Assembly (NCBI RefSeq): GCF_009362845.1 | Contig: NZ_WHNW01000007.1 | Coordinates: 87,191 to 151,190 of the forward strand | DNA length: 64,000 bases | Source: Ostreibacterium oceani | GTDB taxonomy: Bacteria; Pseudomonadota; Gammaproteobacteria; Cardiobacteriales; Ostreibacteriaceae | Reading direction: 5' to 3' | Part shown: one piece after another, positions 8,565 through 17,674 of the stretch | How the letters are laid out: each line of letters starts with the position of its first letter | How positions within the stretch are numbered: position 1 is the stretch's first letter | Program-made: the position numbers and the translations under genes | The notes under the pieces: generated by a model | Seen by the model: the letters and a program-made list of their open reading frames with translations, nothing else | The model's database searches: none | What the model was told of the DNA's origin: nothing

Positions 8565-10232
8565 TTAGGTTTTTAATTTTTTATATTTAATCCGAACCGG
8601 CTGATTGGCGTCGATTCCTAGGCGTTTTTTCCTATCTTCTTCGTAGTCGGAATACCCGCCTTCAAACCAAACCGTTTTTGAATCACCCTCAAACGCCAAA
8701 ATGTGTGTCGCAACACGATCTAAAAACCACCGATCGTGCGAGATGACCACAACACAGCCAGGATAGATTAGCAAGGCTTCTTCGAGTGCGCGCAAGGTTT
8801 CGACGTCTAAATCATTGGTTGGCTCATCAAGCAGCAATACATTACCGCCTGATTTTAACAACTGCGCCAGGTGTAGTCGATTGCGTTCACCGCCTGATAA
8901 ATCTTTGACGCGTTTTTGCTGGTCGCTGCCTTTAAAGTTAAAGCGACTAATGTAGGCTCTTGAATTAATCTGCACATTGCCAACTTGAATATTATCTAGT
9001 CCATCGGAAATGCATTCCCACACGGTTTTTGTGTCGTCTAAGCTGTCTCTGGATTGGTTGACATAGGCAAACTGAACCGTCTCTCCAATATCCATCGTGC
9101 CAGCATCAGGCTGCGCTGCACCAACCATTAAATTAAATAACGTGGACTTACCCGCGCCATTTGGACCAATAATCCCAACAATTCCCCCTGGCGGCAAATT
9201 AAAGGACAAATCCTCATACAATATTTTATCGCCAAAGGCTTTTTGCAATCCGTCAGCCAAGACGACTTTGTTTCCTAAGCGCGGGCCGGGCGGAATGTAA
9301 AGATCCTGCGTTTCGTTACGCTTTTGAAAGGTTTGGCTCGATAATTCGTCAAATTTTGCCAGTCGCGCTTTGCTTTTGGCGCGTCGCCCTTTGGGGTTTT
9401 GTCTGACCCATTCTAGCTCTTGGGCGATGGTTTTTTGTAAATTGCTTTGTTGTTTTTCTTCGGTCGCCAAGCGTTTTTCTTTTTGCGCCAACCAAGAACT
9501 GTAATTACCTTCCCAAGGGATTCCTTGCCCACGGTCTAATTCTAAAATCCATCCGGCGACGTTATCCAAAAAATAACGATCGTGCGTGACCGCAACGACT
9601 GTGCCGCTGTAATCATGCAAAAACCGTTCTAACCAAGCCACTGACTCCGCATCCAAATGGTTCGTTGGCTCATCGAGCAGTAACATTTCAGGTTTAGATA
9701 ACAACAGACGACAAAGCGCAACACGCCGTCTTTCTCCACCGGATAAATTGGCTGCTTTTGCATCCCATGCTGGTAAACGTAGGGCGTCCGCAGCAATATC
9801 AAGGTTGCGCTCTAGGTTATGCGAATCGGTGGCACTGAGTAAATTCTCTAATTCGGCTTGGCGTGCGGCGAGCGCATCAAAATCCGCATCTGGCTCAGCG
9901 TATGCCGCATAGACAGCATCAAGCTCAGCTTGGGCCGCTTTTAACTCTGCCACTGCTTCTTCGACGATTTCACGCACGGTTTTATCAGGGTCTAACTCGG
10001 GCTCCTGCGGCAAATAACCGATATTTAGCCCTGGTTGGGGTCGCGCTTCTCCAACAATATCGGTATCAATCCCTGCCATAATCCGCAATAAGGTCGATTT
10101 ACCCGCCCCGTTAAGCCCTAGCACACCAATTTTCGCACCCGGGAAAAACGATAAATAAATGTCTTTTAAGATATGTTTGCCAGGCGGCACCACTTTACCA
10201 ACGCCTTGCATGGTATAAACATATTGCGCCAT
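8565..10232 (-). CDS. ettA: energy-dependent translational throttle protein EttA (ABC-F)
   Basis: A soluble ABC-F ATPase that binds the ribosomal E site and gates entry into elongation according to the ATP/ADP ratio. The start at ATG 10232 gives MAQYVYTMQGVGKVVPPGKH, matching EttA starts; a further in-frame start lies two codons earlier. Two ABC domains are present. The first has GLNGAGKST (about 39-47), LSGGERRRVAL and LLLDEPTNHLD. The second has GPNGAGKST, LSGGERNRLHL and LLLDEPTNDLD. The EttA-typical arm and linker lie between and within them (NPKGRRAKSKARL). The length (555 aa) is normal. It is separated from holA by 157 bp. Confidence 0.95.
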   Translation of the reverse strand: MAQYVYTMQGVGKVVPPGKHILKDIYLSFFPGAKIGVLGLNGAGKSTLLRIMAGIDTDIVGEARPQPGLNIGYLPQEPELDPDKTVREIVEEAVAELKAAQAELDAVYAAYAEPDADFDALAARQAELENLLSATDSHNLERNLDIAADALRLPAWDAKAANLSGGERRRVALCRLLLSKPEMLLLDEPTNHLDAESVAWLERFLHDYSGTVVAVTHDRYFLDNVAGWILELDRGQGIPWEGNYSSWLAQKEKRLATEEKQQSNLQKTIAQELEWVRQNPKGRRAKSKARLAKFDELSSQTFQKRNETQDLYIPPGPRLGNKVVLADGLQKAFGDKILYEDLSFNLPPGGIVGIIGPNGAGKSTLFNLMVGAAQPDAGTMDIGETVQFAYVNQSRDSLDDTKTVWECISDGLDNIQVGNVQINSRAYISRFNFKGSDQQKRVKDLSGGERNRLHLAQLLKSGGNVLLLDEPTNDLDVETLRALEEALLIYPGCVVVISHDRWFLDRVATHILAFEGDSKTVWFEGGYSDYEEDRKKRLGIDANQPVRIKYKKLKT

Positions 10233-10389
10233 AATCACCCCATCGTTAGTTGCTTTATTTTAATTGCTTTATTTGCATTGTTTCATGGTAATTCACCACG
10301 TACTTACGCATCCGTGATGTTTCATTTACGTGGTATTTTATTAACTCCACTGCGTTTTGCCTAGTCATTTCACACAGAAATCGTTATTT

Positions 10390-11418
10390 TTATGCTTTAT
10401 GACAGACAACGGTCGTTGCCATGTGCTGTAACACTAACCAACCATTGCCTTTTTCTTGACCTTTATTCATTCTATCTAGTCGCGAAAGCTGTTGTAACAA
10501 CGCACATACCGTGGCGCTTGAAAATCGCTGTAGCGCCTGTTGGTACAATTTTTGTCGCGTCGCCCAAATGCGGTAATGCTGACACGCCTTGGCAAAAGAC
10601 AAATTCGTTCGTAATAATTGCTCTATCAGCTCAAATTCTCGGTATAGCGTCGCTACAATCAACACCAGCGAGACATTTTCTGTCTTTAATTTTTCAACGA
10701 TGTTGATTGCAGTTGGCTGGCGCATAAAGAGCGCATAAACGAGGTCGTTAACATTAAAAATCGGATGCGCCGAAAATAAGTCGTCTATGATAGTTTCAGT
10801 CAGCGGATGGTTATATTCCCCGTGGCTTAGTTGGCTTAGCATTTGTGCGGTTAATAAAATATTGCCTTGTGAAAAATTCACGATTTTACGAACGGCATCA
10901 CTGGTTAGTGTCAACCCAACGAGTTTTGCTCGGCGATTAATCCAATTGGGCAAATCAGTCGCATAAACCGCTTGACTAACTACCGTCTCACAACCCCCTG
11001 CGAGGGATTTGAACCAAGCCGTCTTGAGTGTATTGCTATCTATTTCACCCGCCTGAATGATTAGTATTTGGCGTTGCGGTGTATCTTGTAGGCGCTGTGC
11101 CAAGTCGATTAATCCCTCACCGATGGCTTTGGTCGGTTTGGTTGTTTCTAATCGAATTTCAATTATCTTTAAAGGGTCAAATAATCCTGGGCTTTGCAGA
11201 CTATCGCGAATAGGCGCGAGTTTGCCACGCGCATCAATATAAAAAATCTCGCGATGGGTGTAGCCTTGGGATTTGGCATTATTCACAAGTAGCTGGGCGC
11301 TTTCGTCACTCAAAAACGCGGATTTCCCATAAAATAAATAACGGGGCTTTAGTTCATATTGCTTCGCGTGATTAACGCATTCGATTAATTGTGTATTAAA
11401 AACTTGGCTATCTGGCAT
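10390..11418 (-). CDS. holA: DNA polymerase III delta subunit HolA
   Basis: Delta subunit of the clamp loader, which opens the beta clamp. 342 residues. The N-terminal part matches the HolA fold: LKPRYLFYGKSAFLSDESAQLL, then REIFYIDARG and the SPGLFDPLKIIEIRL segment that contains the clamp-contact region. The C-terminal collar has the LLQQLSRLDRMNKGQ helix. It lies 14 bp after rdgB and probably belongs to the rph-rdgB-holA transcript. In Escherichia coli holA lies with lptE and leuS, so the linkage to rdgB here is lineage-specific. Confidence 0.85.
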   Translation of the reverse strand: MPDSQVFNTQLIECVNHAKQYELKPRYLFYGKSAFLSDESAQLLVNNAKSQGYTHREIFYIDARGKLAPIRDSLQSPGLFDPLKIIEIRLETTKPTKAIGEGLIDLAQRLQDTPQRQILIIQAGEIDSNTLKTAWFKSLAGGCETVVSQAVYATDLPNWINRRAKLVGLTLTSDAVRKIVNFSQGNILLTAQMLSQLSHGEYNHPLTETIIDDLFSAHPIFNVNDLVYALFMRQPTAINIVEKLKTENVSLVLIVATLYREFELIEQLLRTNLSFAKACQHYRIWATRQKLYQQALQRFSSATVCALLQQLSRLDRMNKGQEKGNGWLVLQHMATTVVCHKA

Positions 11419-11432
11419 CGCGTTTTAACCAC

Positions 11433-12173
11433 CTAATCGTTACTAATGCCAAGCGGTGAGATTTTTTCGTCATTCGTGCCCTGCCCGCCTGCTATGGACT
11501 GTGTCTGATTGAGCTGCGCCTGATTGAGCGGCATCTGATTAAGCTGCGTTATCAATTGAGTTAACGCAATCGCGCGATGGCTATATTGATTTTTTTCGGC
11601 CGTCGTCAGTGTTGCCGCCGAGCGTTTGAGCGCTGGCAAATAAAACAAAGGGTCATACCCAAACCCATGATGACCGCTGGGGGCCGTCAAGATCTCGCCC
11701 TGCCACTGCCCACTCGCGATAAGCGGCAGCGGGTGTTCATGATGCCAGCACAATGCCAATACACAGACAAACTGCGCTCGCCGATTTGATTGGTGCTGCA
11801 TGGCTTGTAATAGCTTTTCATTATTTTGACTGTCGCTTTTAGGCTCGCCTGCATAACGCGCGGAATGAACACCTGGTGCCCCGTGCAGCGCATCAACCAC
11901 TAGCCCAGAGTCATCGGCCAGCGCGGGCAATCCTGTCAACGCGCTGGCATGTTTTGCCTTAATCAACGCATTTTCAATAAACGTTGTACCCGTTTCTTCG
12001 GCTGCGGCCACGCCTAAATCCGCTTGTGCAATGACCTGAATCGACAGCGGGCTAAGTAATGCGGTTAATTCATGTAGTTTGCCTGCGTTATCTGAGGCAA
12101 GGACTAATTGATTAAAGCTAGCCTGGGTAACTTGGGCAGCCTGAGTAGCCTGAGAAGTGTGGGTAGTTTGCAT
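11433..12173 (-). CDS. rdgB: XTP/dITP diphosphatase (RdgB/HAM1 family)
   Basis: Housecleaning enzyme that hydrolyses dITP, dITP-like and XTP nucleotides. Motifs: LVLASDNAGKLHEL near residues 25-38, EETGTTFIENALIKAKHA, GLPALADDSGLVVDAL with catalytic acids, GVHSARYAG and GHHGFGYDPLFYLP. ATG 12173 overlaps the rph stop codon by one base (TGATG), so translation is probably coupled. The protein is longer than usual. Both ends carry low-complexity Gln/Asn/Thr or Ala repeats (TQAAQVTQAS at the start, LNQMPLNQAQLNQTQS at the end) encoded by short tandem DNA repeats. Confidence 0.92.
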   Translation of the reverse strand: MQTTHTSQATQAAQVTQASFNQLVLASDNAGKLHELTALLSPLSIQVIAQADLGVAAAEETGTTFIENALIKAKHASALTGLPALADDSGLVVDALHGAPGVHSARYAGEPKSDSQNNEKLLQAMQHQSNRRAQFVCVLALCWHHEHPLPLIASGQWQGEILTAPSGHHGFGYDPLFYLPALKRSAATLTTAEKNQYSHRAIALTQLITQLNQMPLNQAQLNQTQSIAGGQGTNDEKISPLGISND

Positions 12174-13024
12174 CAAGCCAATCCTAACACATTGCGTTGT
12201 GCGACCAAAATCTGACCAATACCACTTTCGGCTAACGCCAACATGGCATTGAGCTGCTCACGTGAAAAGTCTCGGTCTTCGGCTGTCCCTTGTATTTCGA
12301 TGAATTTTTTGTGCTCGTTCATAATCACATTCATGTCGGTTTCGGCACAACTGTCTTCGGCATAATCTAAGTCTAGCACAGGTAACCCTTGATAAACCCC
12401 GACTGAGATAGCCGCCACCTGACCAAGCAATGGATTTTTTTCTATTTTTTTATTCGCGATTAATACTTTGATGCAATCAGCCAAGGCGACAAACCCACCG
12501 TTGATGGCGGCTGTTCGTGTTCCGCCATCGGCTTGGATGACATCACAGTCTATGGTGATACTTCGCTCGCCCAGTAGCGACAAGTCAACCACGGACCGCA
12601 AAGAACGGGCAATCAATCGTTGTATCTCCATGGTTCGTCCTGTTTGCTTGCCTTTGGCGGCTTCACGAATATTTCGGGTATTGGTGGCACGTGGTAGCAT
12701 ACCGTATTCAGCTGTCACCCAACCTTGTTTTTTCCCTTTTAAAAAAGGTGGAACGCGCTCTTCGACCGAGGCAGTACAAATCACCTTTGTCTGCCCAAAC
12801 TCAACCAGCACAGAACCCTCAGCATGCATCGTGTACTGGCGGGTAAACTGAATGCGACGTAATTCATCCGCTTGTCTGTGGCTGGGGCGCTGCGTATTTT
12901 GCAGATTGCCCGTTACAGGTGCCGTTACAGATGCCCCTACAGAGGCTATACTCGCCGTATTATTTGGGGCATTTTCTAATAGACTATCAGTGGTGTTTTG
13001 ACTGGTAGGTTGGTTTGATTGCAT
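12173..13024 (-). CDS. rph: ribonuclease PH, with N-terminal extension
   Basis: Phosphorolytic 3'-5' exoribonuclease that trims tRNA 3' ends. The core from [15 protein letters not shown] onward follows the family closely: [54 protein letters not shown] and the C-terminal [18 protein letters not shown]. Unusually, about 45 Ser/Thr/Asn/Ala-rich residues precede the normal start. No ATG, GTG or TTG codon lies between 13024 and the conserved region that could serve as a shorter start, so the extension is probably translated. It is first in the rph-rdgB-holA group. Confidence 0.93.
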   Translation of the reverse strand: MQSNQPTSQNTTDSLLENAPNNTASIASVGASVTAPVTGNLQNTQRPSHRQADELRRIQFTRQYTMHAEGSVLVEFGQTKVICTASVEERVPPFLKGKKQGWVTAEYGMLPRATNTRNIREAAKGKQTGRTMEIQRLIARSLRSVVDLSLLGERSITIDCDVIQADGGTRTAAINGGFVALADCIKVLIANKKIEKNPLLGQVAAISVGVYQGLPVLDLDYAEDSCAETDMNVIMNEHKKFIEIQGTAEDRDFSREQLNAMLALAESGIGQILVAQRNVLGLA

Positions 13025-13360
13025 GGCACCTCCACGTGCTATCGTATACGATTATTCGCAGTACACATTGATTTATTTTTTGGCTTGTTTTTTGTGTTAT
13101 CTATTGTATCAGAGATGAGGCGGCCTTGTCTTTTAGAATTAGCGCTGTCTGTGTACGAGGCAAAAACAAACCCCATCAAACGCGGCATTTTGTGGTATGC
13201 TTTAGCGCAAAATTAGGTGATTACATCAATCTATTATTCAACAAAATTAATCGCCAAAAATAACCAACTAAACTAACTAAAAGAGCCCAATTAAATAAGC
13301 CTAATTGAGCAAACCGAATTGAGCAAACCTACTTTTGACCACAAAACCGACGACAACATC
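13025..13360. other. intergenic region between divergent rph and yicC
   Basis: About 336 bp with no convincing gene. It must hold the promoters for both divergent genes, but I see no clear sigma-70 hexamer pair. A TATGCT at about 13195-13200 could be a -10 element for yicC. The right half contains short imperfect repeats of the type 'taattgagcaaac' (about 13290-13328). No hairpin with a T-tract was seen. Confidence 0.4.
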
Positions 13361-14236
13361 ATGAAAACTTACAGTATGACGGGATTTTCCCGTAGCCAAC
13401 GTGACAACGACCAAGCCCAGTGTATCATTGAATTAAAGTCAGTTAACAGCCGATATATTGACCTTCATTTTCGTCTGCCCGATTGTATCAAATCTTTTGA
13501 GATGGATATTCGCAAGCAAATCACCCAAGCGCTCAACCGTGGTAAAATCGAGTGTTCCGTTCAGTGGATAACACAAAATCAAACCAACTTTACGGTTGAC
13601 CAAACCGCCGTTAATCATATTATCGAAACAACACAGCCGTTAGTTAACCGCTACAATTTAGCCCCATTAAGCATGGCGGAATTACTCGGTCTACCCAATG
13701 TCTTGACACGGCAGCCGATTGACAACGAAATGATTGCTTCGTTGCTGATGCCCGCCTTATCAGAGGCTATCACGGCGCTAATGGCACAGCGCCAGCAAGA
13801 AGGCACACAACTCGTTCAACACATTGAATCTCGCCTTATTCGCATTGACCACCACATTGACGCATTGATTGAGAACGCCCACCTAGCCAGCACAGCGCGC
13901 AGTGAATTACTGCGCCAAAAACTAACTGAACTTATGCAAAAACAAGCCAACATTCCCCTTGACGAAAGTCGGTTTGAGCAAGAACTTATCTATTATTTAC
14001 AGAAAATGGATATCACCGAAGAAATCGATCGCCTGCGTAGCCATATCCAATCAACCAAAACACTGCTTAACACCGCAGAACCCAAAGGGCGAAAACTGGA
14101 TTTTCTTATCCAAGAGATGAATCGAGAAGCCAACACCATCGGCGCAAAATCTCAGCACGTCGAGTTAAGCACGCATGTTATCGAATTAAAAGTACTACTT
14201 GAACAAATTCGGGAACAGGTGCAAAATATCGAATAG
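13361..14236 (+). CDS. yicC: YicC family endoribonuclease
   Basis: Members of this family are endoribonucleases; E. coli YicC acts on some small RNAs. A TTG start at 13319 is possible, but ATG 13361 gives MKTYSMTGFSRSQRD, the conserved family N-terminus. Further motifs are ELKSVNSRYIDLHFRLP, the long helical middle, and the C-terminal GRKLDFLIQEMNREANTIGAKS block, which is the strongest signature (DUF1732 part). 291 residues, typical. It precedes gmk by 130 bp, a neighbourhood conserved in many gammaproteobacteria. Confidence 0.93.
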   Translation: MKTYSMTGFSRSQRDNDQAQCIIELKSVNSRYIDLHFRLPDCIKSFEMDIRKQITQALNRGKIECSVQWITQNQTNFTVDQTAVNHIIETTQPLVNRYNLAPLSMAELLGLPNVLTRQPIDNEMIASLLMPALSEAITALMAQRQQEGTQLVQHIESRLIRIDHHIDALIENAHLASTARSELLRQKLTELMQKQANIPLDESRFEQELIYYLQKMDITEEIDRLRSHIQSTKTLLNTAEPKGRKLDFLIQEMNREANTIGAKSQHVELSTHVIELKVLLEQIREQVQNIE

Positions 14237-14366
14237 AAATAGAAATGGAGATAGGAGCAAGCATCGCTAAACGGGCTAATTAACCTGTAAGTAGCCATTG
14301 ACCTAAAGCCGCATCCATCCATATTAAAACCACAGTTAAAACCATATTAAAACCGCGACTATCAAT

Positions 14367-15029
14367 ATGAATATGCCAAATCACTCACGACCGCCAAAGC
14401 AACTCAATGCGCTATCGACGGGACAATTATGGGTCGTTGCTGCGCCCAGTGGCGGCGGAAAAACCTCACTAGTGGAGGCAGCGATAAACAAACTGCCCCA
14501 TCTTGTCCGTTCCATCTCATTCACCACCCGCCCTCAACGCCCTGGCGAGTTAGATGGTGTTGATTATCGATTTGTTGACTTAATGACCTTTCAACACTTA
14601 ATTGATAGTGGCGATATGCTCGAATATGAACAAGTCTTTGATAACTACTACGGCACCAGTTCAAGTTTCATCAATACACATTTAGATAACGGCAATGATG
14701 TCATACTGACTATTGATTGGCAAGGCGCACGCCAAATACGGCAAAAACGCCCGCACTCGAAAAGTATTTTTATTTTACCCCCCGATATTGCCGCACTAGA
14801 AAAGCGACTCAGTAACCGAGGGCAAGACAACCACCAAATCATCACAAAGCGCATGGCACAAGCACCCGAGCAAATCACCCATCATGTAGAATTCGATTAC
14901 TTGGTGATTAATGACTACTTTGATAATGCACTGCAAGACATCATCACCATTATCCGTGCCAACCGCCTTAGCCAACCACGACAAGCCCAACAACATACCG
15001 AATTAATTGATAAACTACTGTCTATTTAA
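14367..15029 (+). CDS. gmk: guanylate kinase
   Basis: Phosphorylates GMP to GDP. 220 residues. The P-loop VVAAPSGGGKTSL is near residues 23-35. The GMP-binding region has SISFTTRPQRPGELDGVDYRFVD and YGTSSSFI, followed by VILTIDWQGARQIR and FILPPDIAALEKRL. About 18 extra residues precede the usual start; a second ATG lies two codons in. rpoZ, which often follows gmk, is absent. The next features are a mini-ORF and an unknown membrane protein, so this is a synteny break. Confidence 0.95.
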   Translation: MNMPNHSRPPKQLNALSTGQLWVVAAPSGGGKTSLVEAAINKLPHLVRSISFTTRPQRPGELDGVDYRFVDLMTFQHLIDSGDMLEYEQVFDNYYGTSSSFINTHLDNGNDVILTIDWQGARQIRQKRPHSKSIFILPPDIAALEKRLSNRGQDNHQIITKRMAQAPEQITHHVEFDYLVINDYFDNALQDIITIIRANRLSQPRQAQQHTELIDKLLSI

Positions 15030-15048
15030 CGACAAACCCTCTCAATTC

Positions 15049-15159
15049 ATGGAGCAAAATTATTGTCGCAAATTAAAATCAAACGATTGGAAATACACAG
15101 CTAATGGTTATCGTAGTTACCAAGGTAATATTTATCGGGTGCTATTATTAGCAGAATGA
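15049..15159 (+). CDS. mini-ORF, possible gene remnant (36 aa)
   Basis: An ATG-initiated 36-codon frame, Tyr/Asn-rich, ending with GYRSYQGNIYRVLLLAE. The Y-x-GN-aromatic ending resembles the end of the mini-ORF at 15842 (RRYQGNNFVISYRV). The two may be C-terminal relics of one gene family flanking the DUF3592-like gene. No ribosome binding site is convincing. Function unknown; it may not be expressed. Confidence 0.3.
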   Translation: MEQNYCRKLKSNDWKYTANGYRSYQGNIYRVLLLAE

Positions 15160-15184
15160 ATAATATAAAGAACTGGTGTACATA

Positions 15185-15829
15185 ATGAAAAATTTTATTA
15201 AACTGTTGCTTATAGTCGCTATCTATATAAATCTGGTCATTTACTTTGATATAGTAATAAAGGGCATATTGATATTCTTTATCATTCTTTGCTTATTAGC
15301 CTTTTATTACTATGGAAGAAATATTTATTTTTTTTATTTCATTGAGAAATCCCTAGAAATAACAAAAGGAAAAGCATCAACTCTTTCTTGGGATACTAAG
15401 TTTGTTAACCTGCACAAGCATACGGGAAAAATTTTAATACCGACGCTTCAGTATACCTATTCTATTAACAACCATAGGTATACTAACGACAAATTTTCTC
15501 CTGAGAAAATAGGTATTGGTAAGTTAAACGACAGTATCATCTTCTTAGAGCCAATAATTTCTAATGACTTAATAGCACCTGCTGACCCAAATGACTATGA
15601 ATTAGATCATATACACAGATTATTCGATGTTAACGAGATTGAATCACTAGCTGGTCAACAGATAGATGTCTATTATTACCCTAAAAACCCTAATATTGCC
15701 TATCTTTACCCTTGGCTATATAGGAAGTGGTATAAAATTCGTTGTTGGATTCTTGCGACTCTATCGCTATTTGCATTAATTTCTATGCTTGCCATGACAT
15801 ATATATTATGGGACTATCAGCTACCTTAA
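15185..15829 (+). CDS. DUF3592-like membrane protein
   Basis: About 214 residues from ATG 15185; a GTG three codons upstream is an alternative. Two hydrophobic helices near the N-terminus (about 8-48) and one near the C-terminus (about 185-208) flank an extracytoplasmic domain. That domain carries TLQYTYSINNHRYTNDKFSP and IDVYYYPKNPNIAYLYP, which resemble DUF3592 proteins. Codons are AT-rich compared with gmk, suggesting acquisition. It sits between two similar mini-ORFs and next to an IS remnant. No function can be assigned. Confidence 0.6.
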   Translation: MKNFIKLLLIVAIYINLVIYFDIVIKGILIFFIILCLLAFYYYGRNIYFFYFIEKSLEITKGKASTLSWDTKFVNLHKHTGKILIPTLQYTYSINNHRYTNDKFSPEKIGIGKLNDSIIFLEPIISNDLIAPADPNDYELDHIHRLFDVNEIESLAGQQIDVYYYPKNPNIAYLYPWLYRKWYKIRCWILATLSLFALISMLAMTYILWDYQLP

Positions 15830-15841
15830 TAACTAAACATA

Positions 15842-15964
15842 ATGCAGCAAAGTATGACACTACACGATTTTGTTGGTCCAATTGGCTCTGATGGCTCAAC
15901 GGTTACAGAGCGCCGTTACCAAGGAAATAACTTTGTTATAAGCTATAGGGTAGTTCAGAATTAG
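15842..15964 (+). CDS. mini-ORF, possible gene remnant (40 aa)
   Basis: A 40-codon frame from ATG 15842, containing DFVGPIGSDGSTVTERRYQGNN split around a Gly/Ser turn and ending in VISYRVVQN. It shares the YQGN-aromatic pattern with the mini-ORF at 15049. It ends about 65 bp before the IS-type transposase frame and may have been cut by that element. Unknown function. Confidence 0.3.
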   Translation: MQQSMTLHDFVGPIGSDGSTVTERRYQGNNFVISYRVVQN

Positions 15965-16030
15965 CATTTTCCCCCACCGTCAGGCTAGTTGCAGCATGTA
16001 AATTTACGGGGGCGGCAGAGGATTTAAACG

Positions 16031-16576
16031 ATGCCAAAATTTTCACCTGAACGAAAAGAAGCGATTTTAGTAAAGTTATTAAGCCCTGATTTAATTTCAA
16101 TCGCAGATTTAGCTAGAAAAGAAGGCATCAGCGATAAAACGTTGTATGCTTGGAGAGATCAAGCGAAAAAATCGGGAGCATTTATGCCAAATAAAAACCA
16201 CTCAGCCCACTTCAATCGTCAAACTAAATTGACCGTTGTGCTTGAAACACAAGCCATGAATGCGCATGAATTATCCGCGTATTGTCGAGAAAAAGGGTTA
16301 TATCCCAAACAAGTCAATGAGTGGCGAGACGCCTGTTTGCACGCGATGGAAAAAGACGTGGTTGACCCAAAGGTGGTACGCGCACAAGTGCGCGATTTAC
16401 AGCAAAACAAAAAGGCGCTTGAACGAGAATTACGTCGTAAAAACAAGGACTTGGCGGAGGCGGCGGCTTTAAGGCGGTTGGACGTTGATCGACGAATACC
16501 GTCTTTGAATCAACGGGTTTCCAACGACGATAGGTCGTGCTGGCAATGCCCATCATTTGTAGTAGTCAACACTTAA
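16031..16576 (+). pseudogene. IS3-type transposase OrfA, truncated and rearranged
   Basis: The first ~145 codons match the OrfA type of an IS3-family element. There are two helix-turn-helix units (IADLARKEGISDKTLYAWRD near residues 22-41, and YCREKGLYPKQVNEWRDAC) followed by a coiled-coil with LERELRRKNKDLAEAAAL. In intact relatives the reading continues from AEAAALLVL into more OrfA and then OrfB. Here the sequence switches after AEAAAL to the complement of an OrfB piece, so the last ~33 codons are nonsense. The element is not functional by itself. Confidence 0.75.
16470..16556 (-). pseudogene. inverted fragment of IS OrfB
   Basis: On the minus strand this segment reads MMGIASTTYRRWK, then KTVFVDQRPTA. 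It resembles the N-terminal helix-turn-helix region of IS3-type OrfB (usual pattern ...G-hydrophobic-S/A-x-T-hydrophobic-x-RW...DGRPTA). It is fused head-on to the truncated OrfA, indicating an inversion-deletion inside the former IS. About 29 codons remain. Confidence 0.5.
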
Positions 16577-16622
16577 TCTGACAAAATGATACTGTCCGTC
16601 AAATTAAGTGTTGACTACTACA
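16558..16622. repeat. 65-bp palindromic element: 25-bp inverted repeats beginning TG and ending CA
   Basis: The arms 16558-16582 and 16598-16622 are inverted copies with 24 of 25 positions matching (left arm begins TGTAGTAGTCAACACTTAAT). They are separated by 15 bp. The TG...CA termini suggest the two ends of the neighbouring IS brought together after loss of its interior. The same hairpin could also act as a bidirectional terminator between the + strand transposase remnant and mutM, but no strong T-tract follows. Confidence 0.7.
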
Positions 16623-16638
16623 CTAACTTGTCGATTGA

Positions 16639-17541
16639 TTACGTCTGACACACAGGACAATAAAAGCTATTGCGTCCACCAAGCTGGCGTGACAAAATCA
16701 ACGAATGACAAACGTGGCAGCGTTGATGATGTCGACCATAGACCAAAAGCTTTTGCTGGAAATATCCAGGATTCGCCTCTGCATTCACAAAATCCCGTAG
16801 TGTTGTGCCACCCTGCTCAATCGCCGCTAACAGCACGGCTTTAATCGTCTGCGCTAGGCGTTCGTAACGCACTAAGCTGATACGATTGGCGCCTCGGTGC
16901 GGTGCGATGCCAGCCATAAATAATGCTTCACACGCATAAATATTACCCACACCGACGACGATTGATTGATCCATAATGGTGTTTTTAATCGACTGTTTTT
17001 TCTGCCGCGTTTTGGCATACAAATACGCGCCATCAAACACATCATCTAGTGGCTCAACCCCCCAATGCGCAATATCGGCGTAAAAGGCGGCCGCGGTGTC
17101 ATAGTATTTTAGGTAGCCAAATCGTCTAGGGTCGTGAAAGCGAATGACGGTTGATTGGTTTGGGTTTGAATCAGCGCTACGGCTAACGACTAACGCCACA
17201 TGGTCGTGTTTTTTTTTCGGTGTAGTGCCATCTACTATCCTTAGGCTACCCGACATCCCTAAATGCCAAACTAAATAGCCTGCATTATCATCCGCATTAT
17301 CATCCGCATTATCCTCTGCGTTATCACTTCCGTCACCCACGCCATTTTGAAGCTGCATAACAATCAGTTTTGCACGCCTATAGACCGAGACAATCGTTTT
17401 ATCAGACACCTTATTTATCCAATTAGTGTCAAGAGGATAACGTAGATTTTCGCGGAAAAACGTCAATTCATGCACCGTCTGACCGACTAAATACGGGGCA
17501 ATTCCTGAAACGGTGGTTTGTACTTCGGGTAACTCTGGCAT
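16639..17541 (-). CDS. mutM: formamidopyrimidine-DNA glycosylase MutM (Fpg)
   Basis: Base-excision repair enzyme that removes 8-oxoguanine. It starts MPELPEVQTTVSGI, where Pro2 and Glu3 are catalytic. VVGVGNIYACEALF and the C-terminal zinc finger (CHVC...CPVC, about residues 274-298) are clear. 300 residues, longer than the usual ~270 because of a low-complexity acidic insert around residues 73-88 (NAEDNADDNADDNA). The insert is encoded by four 12-bp tandem units at 17282-17329 and lies in a loop between N-terminal strands, before the conserved HLGMSGSLR, so activity is probably kept. Confidence 0.95.
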   Translation of the reverse strand: MPELPEVQTTVSGIAPYLVGQTVHELTFFRENLRYPLDTNWINKVSDKTIVSVYRRAKLIVMQLQNGVGDGSDNAEDNADDNADDNAGYLVWHLGMSGSLRIVDGTTPKKKHDHVALVVSRSADSNPNQSTVIRFHDPRRFGYLKYYDTAAAFYADIAHWGVEPLDDVFDGAYLYAKTRQKKQSIKNTIMDQSIVVGVGNIYACEALFMAGIAPHRGANRISLVRYERLAQTIKAVLLAAIEQGGTTLRDFVNAEANPGYFQQKLLVYGRHHQRCHVCHSLILSRQLGGRNSFYCPVCQT

Positions 17542-17674
17542 CGTTAGCTAGTAGGTTGGTTAATGGACTGGCTTATAGACTGGTTAATCAATTGGTTAAT
17601 TAGTTAGCGTATAGTACACTGGTTTCTGACAGATTGGTTTTTCGATAGGTTAGCTTTGACCAAATCAGTTTGTA

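Noticed and set aside
16314-16556. A full 80-residue minus-strand gene starting MMGIASTTYRRW
   Set aside because: Only the first ~29 codons resemble transposase OrfB; the remainder is simply the antisense of OrfA (Pro-rich shadow).
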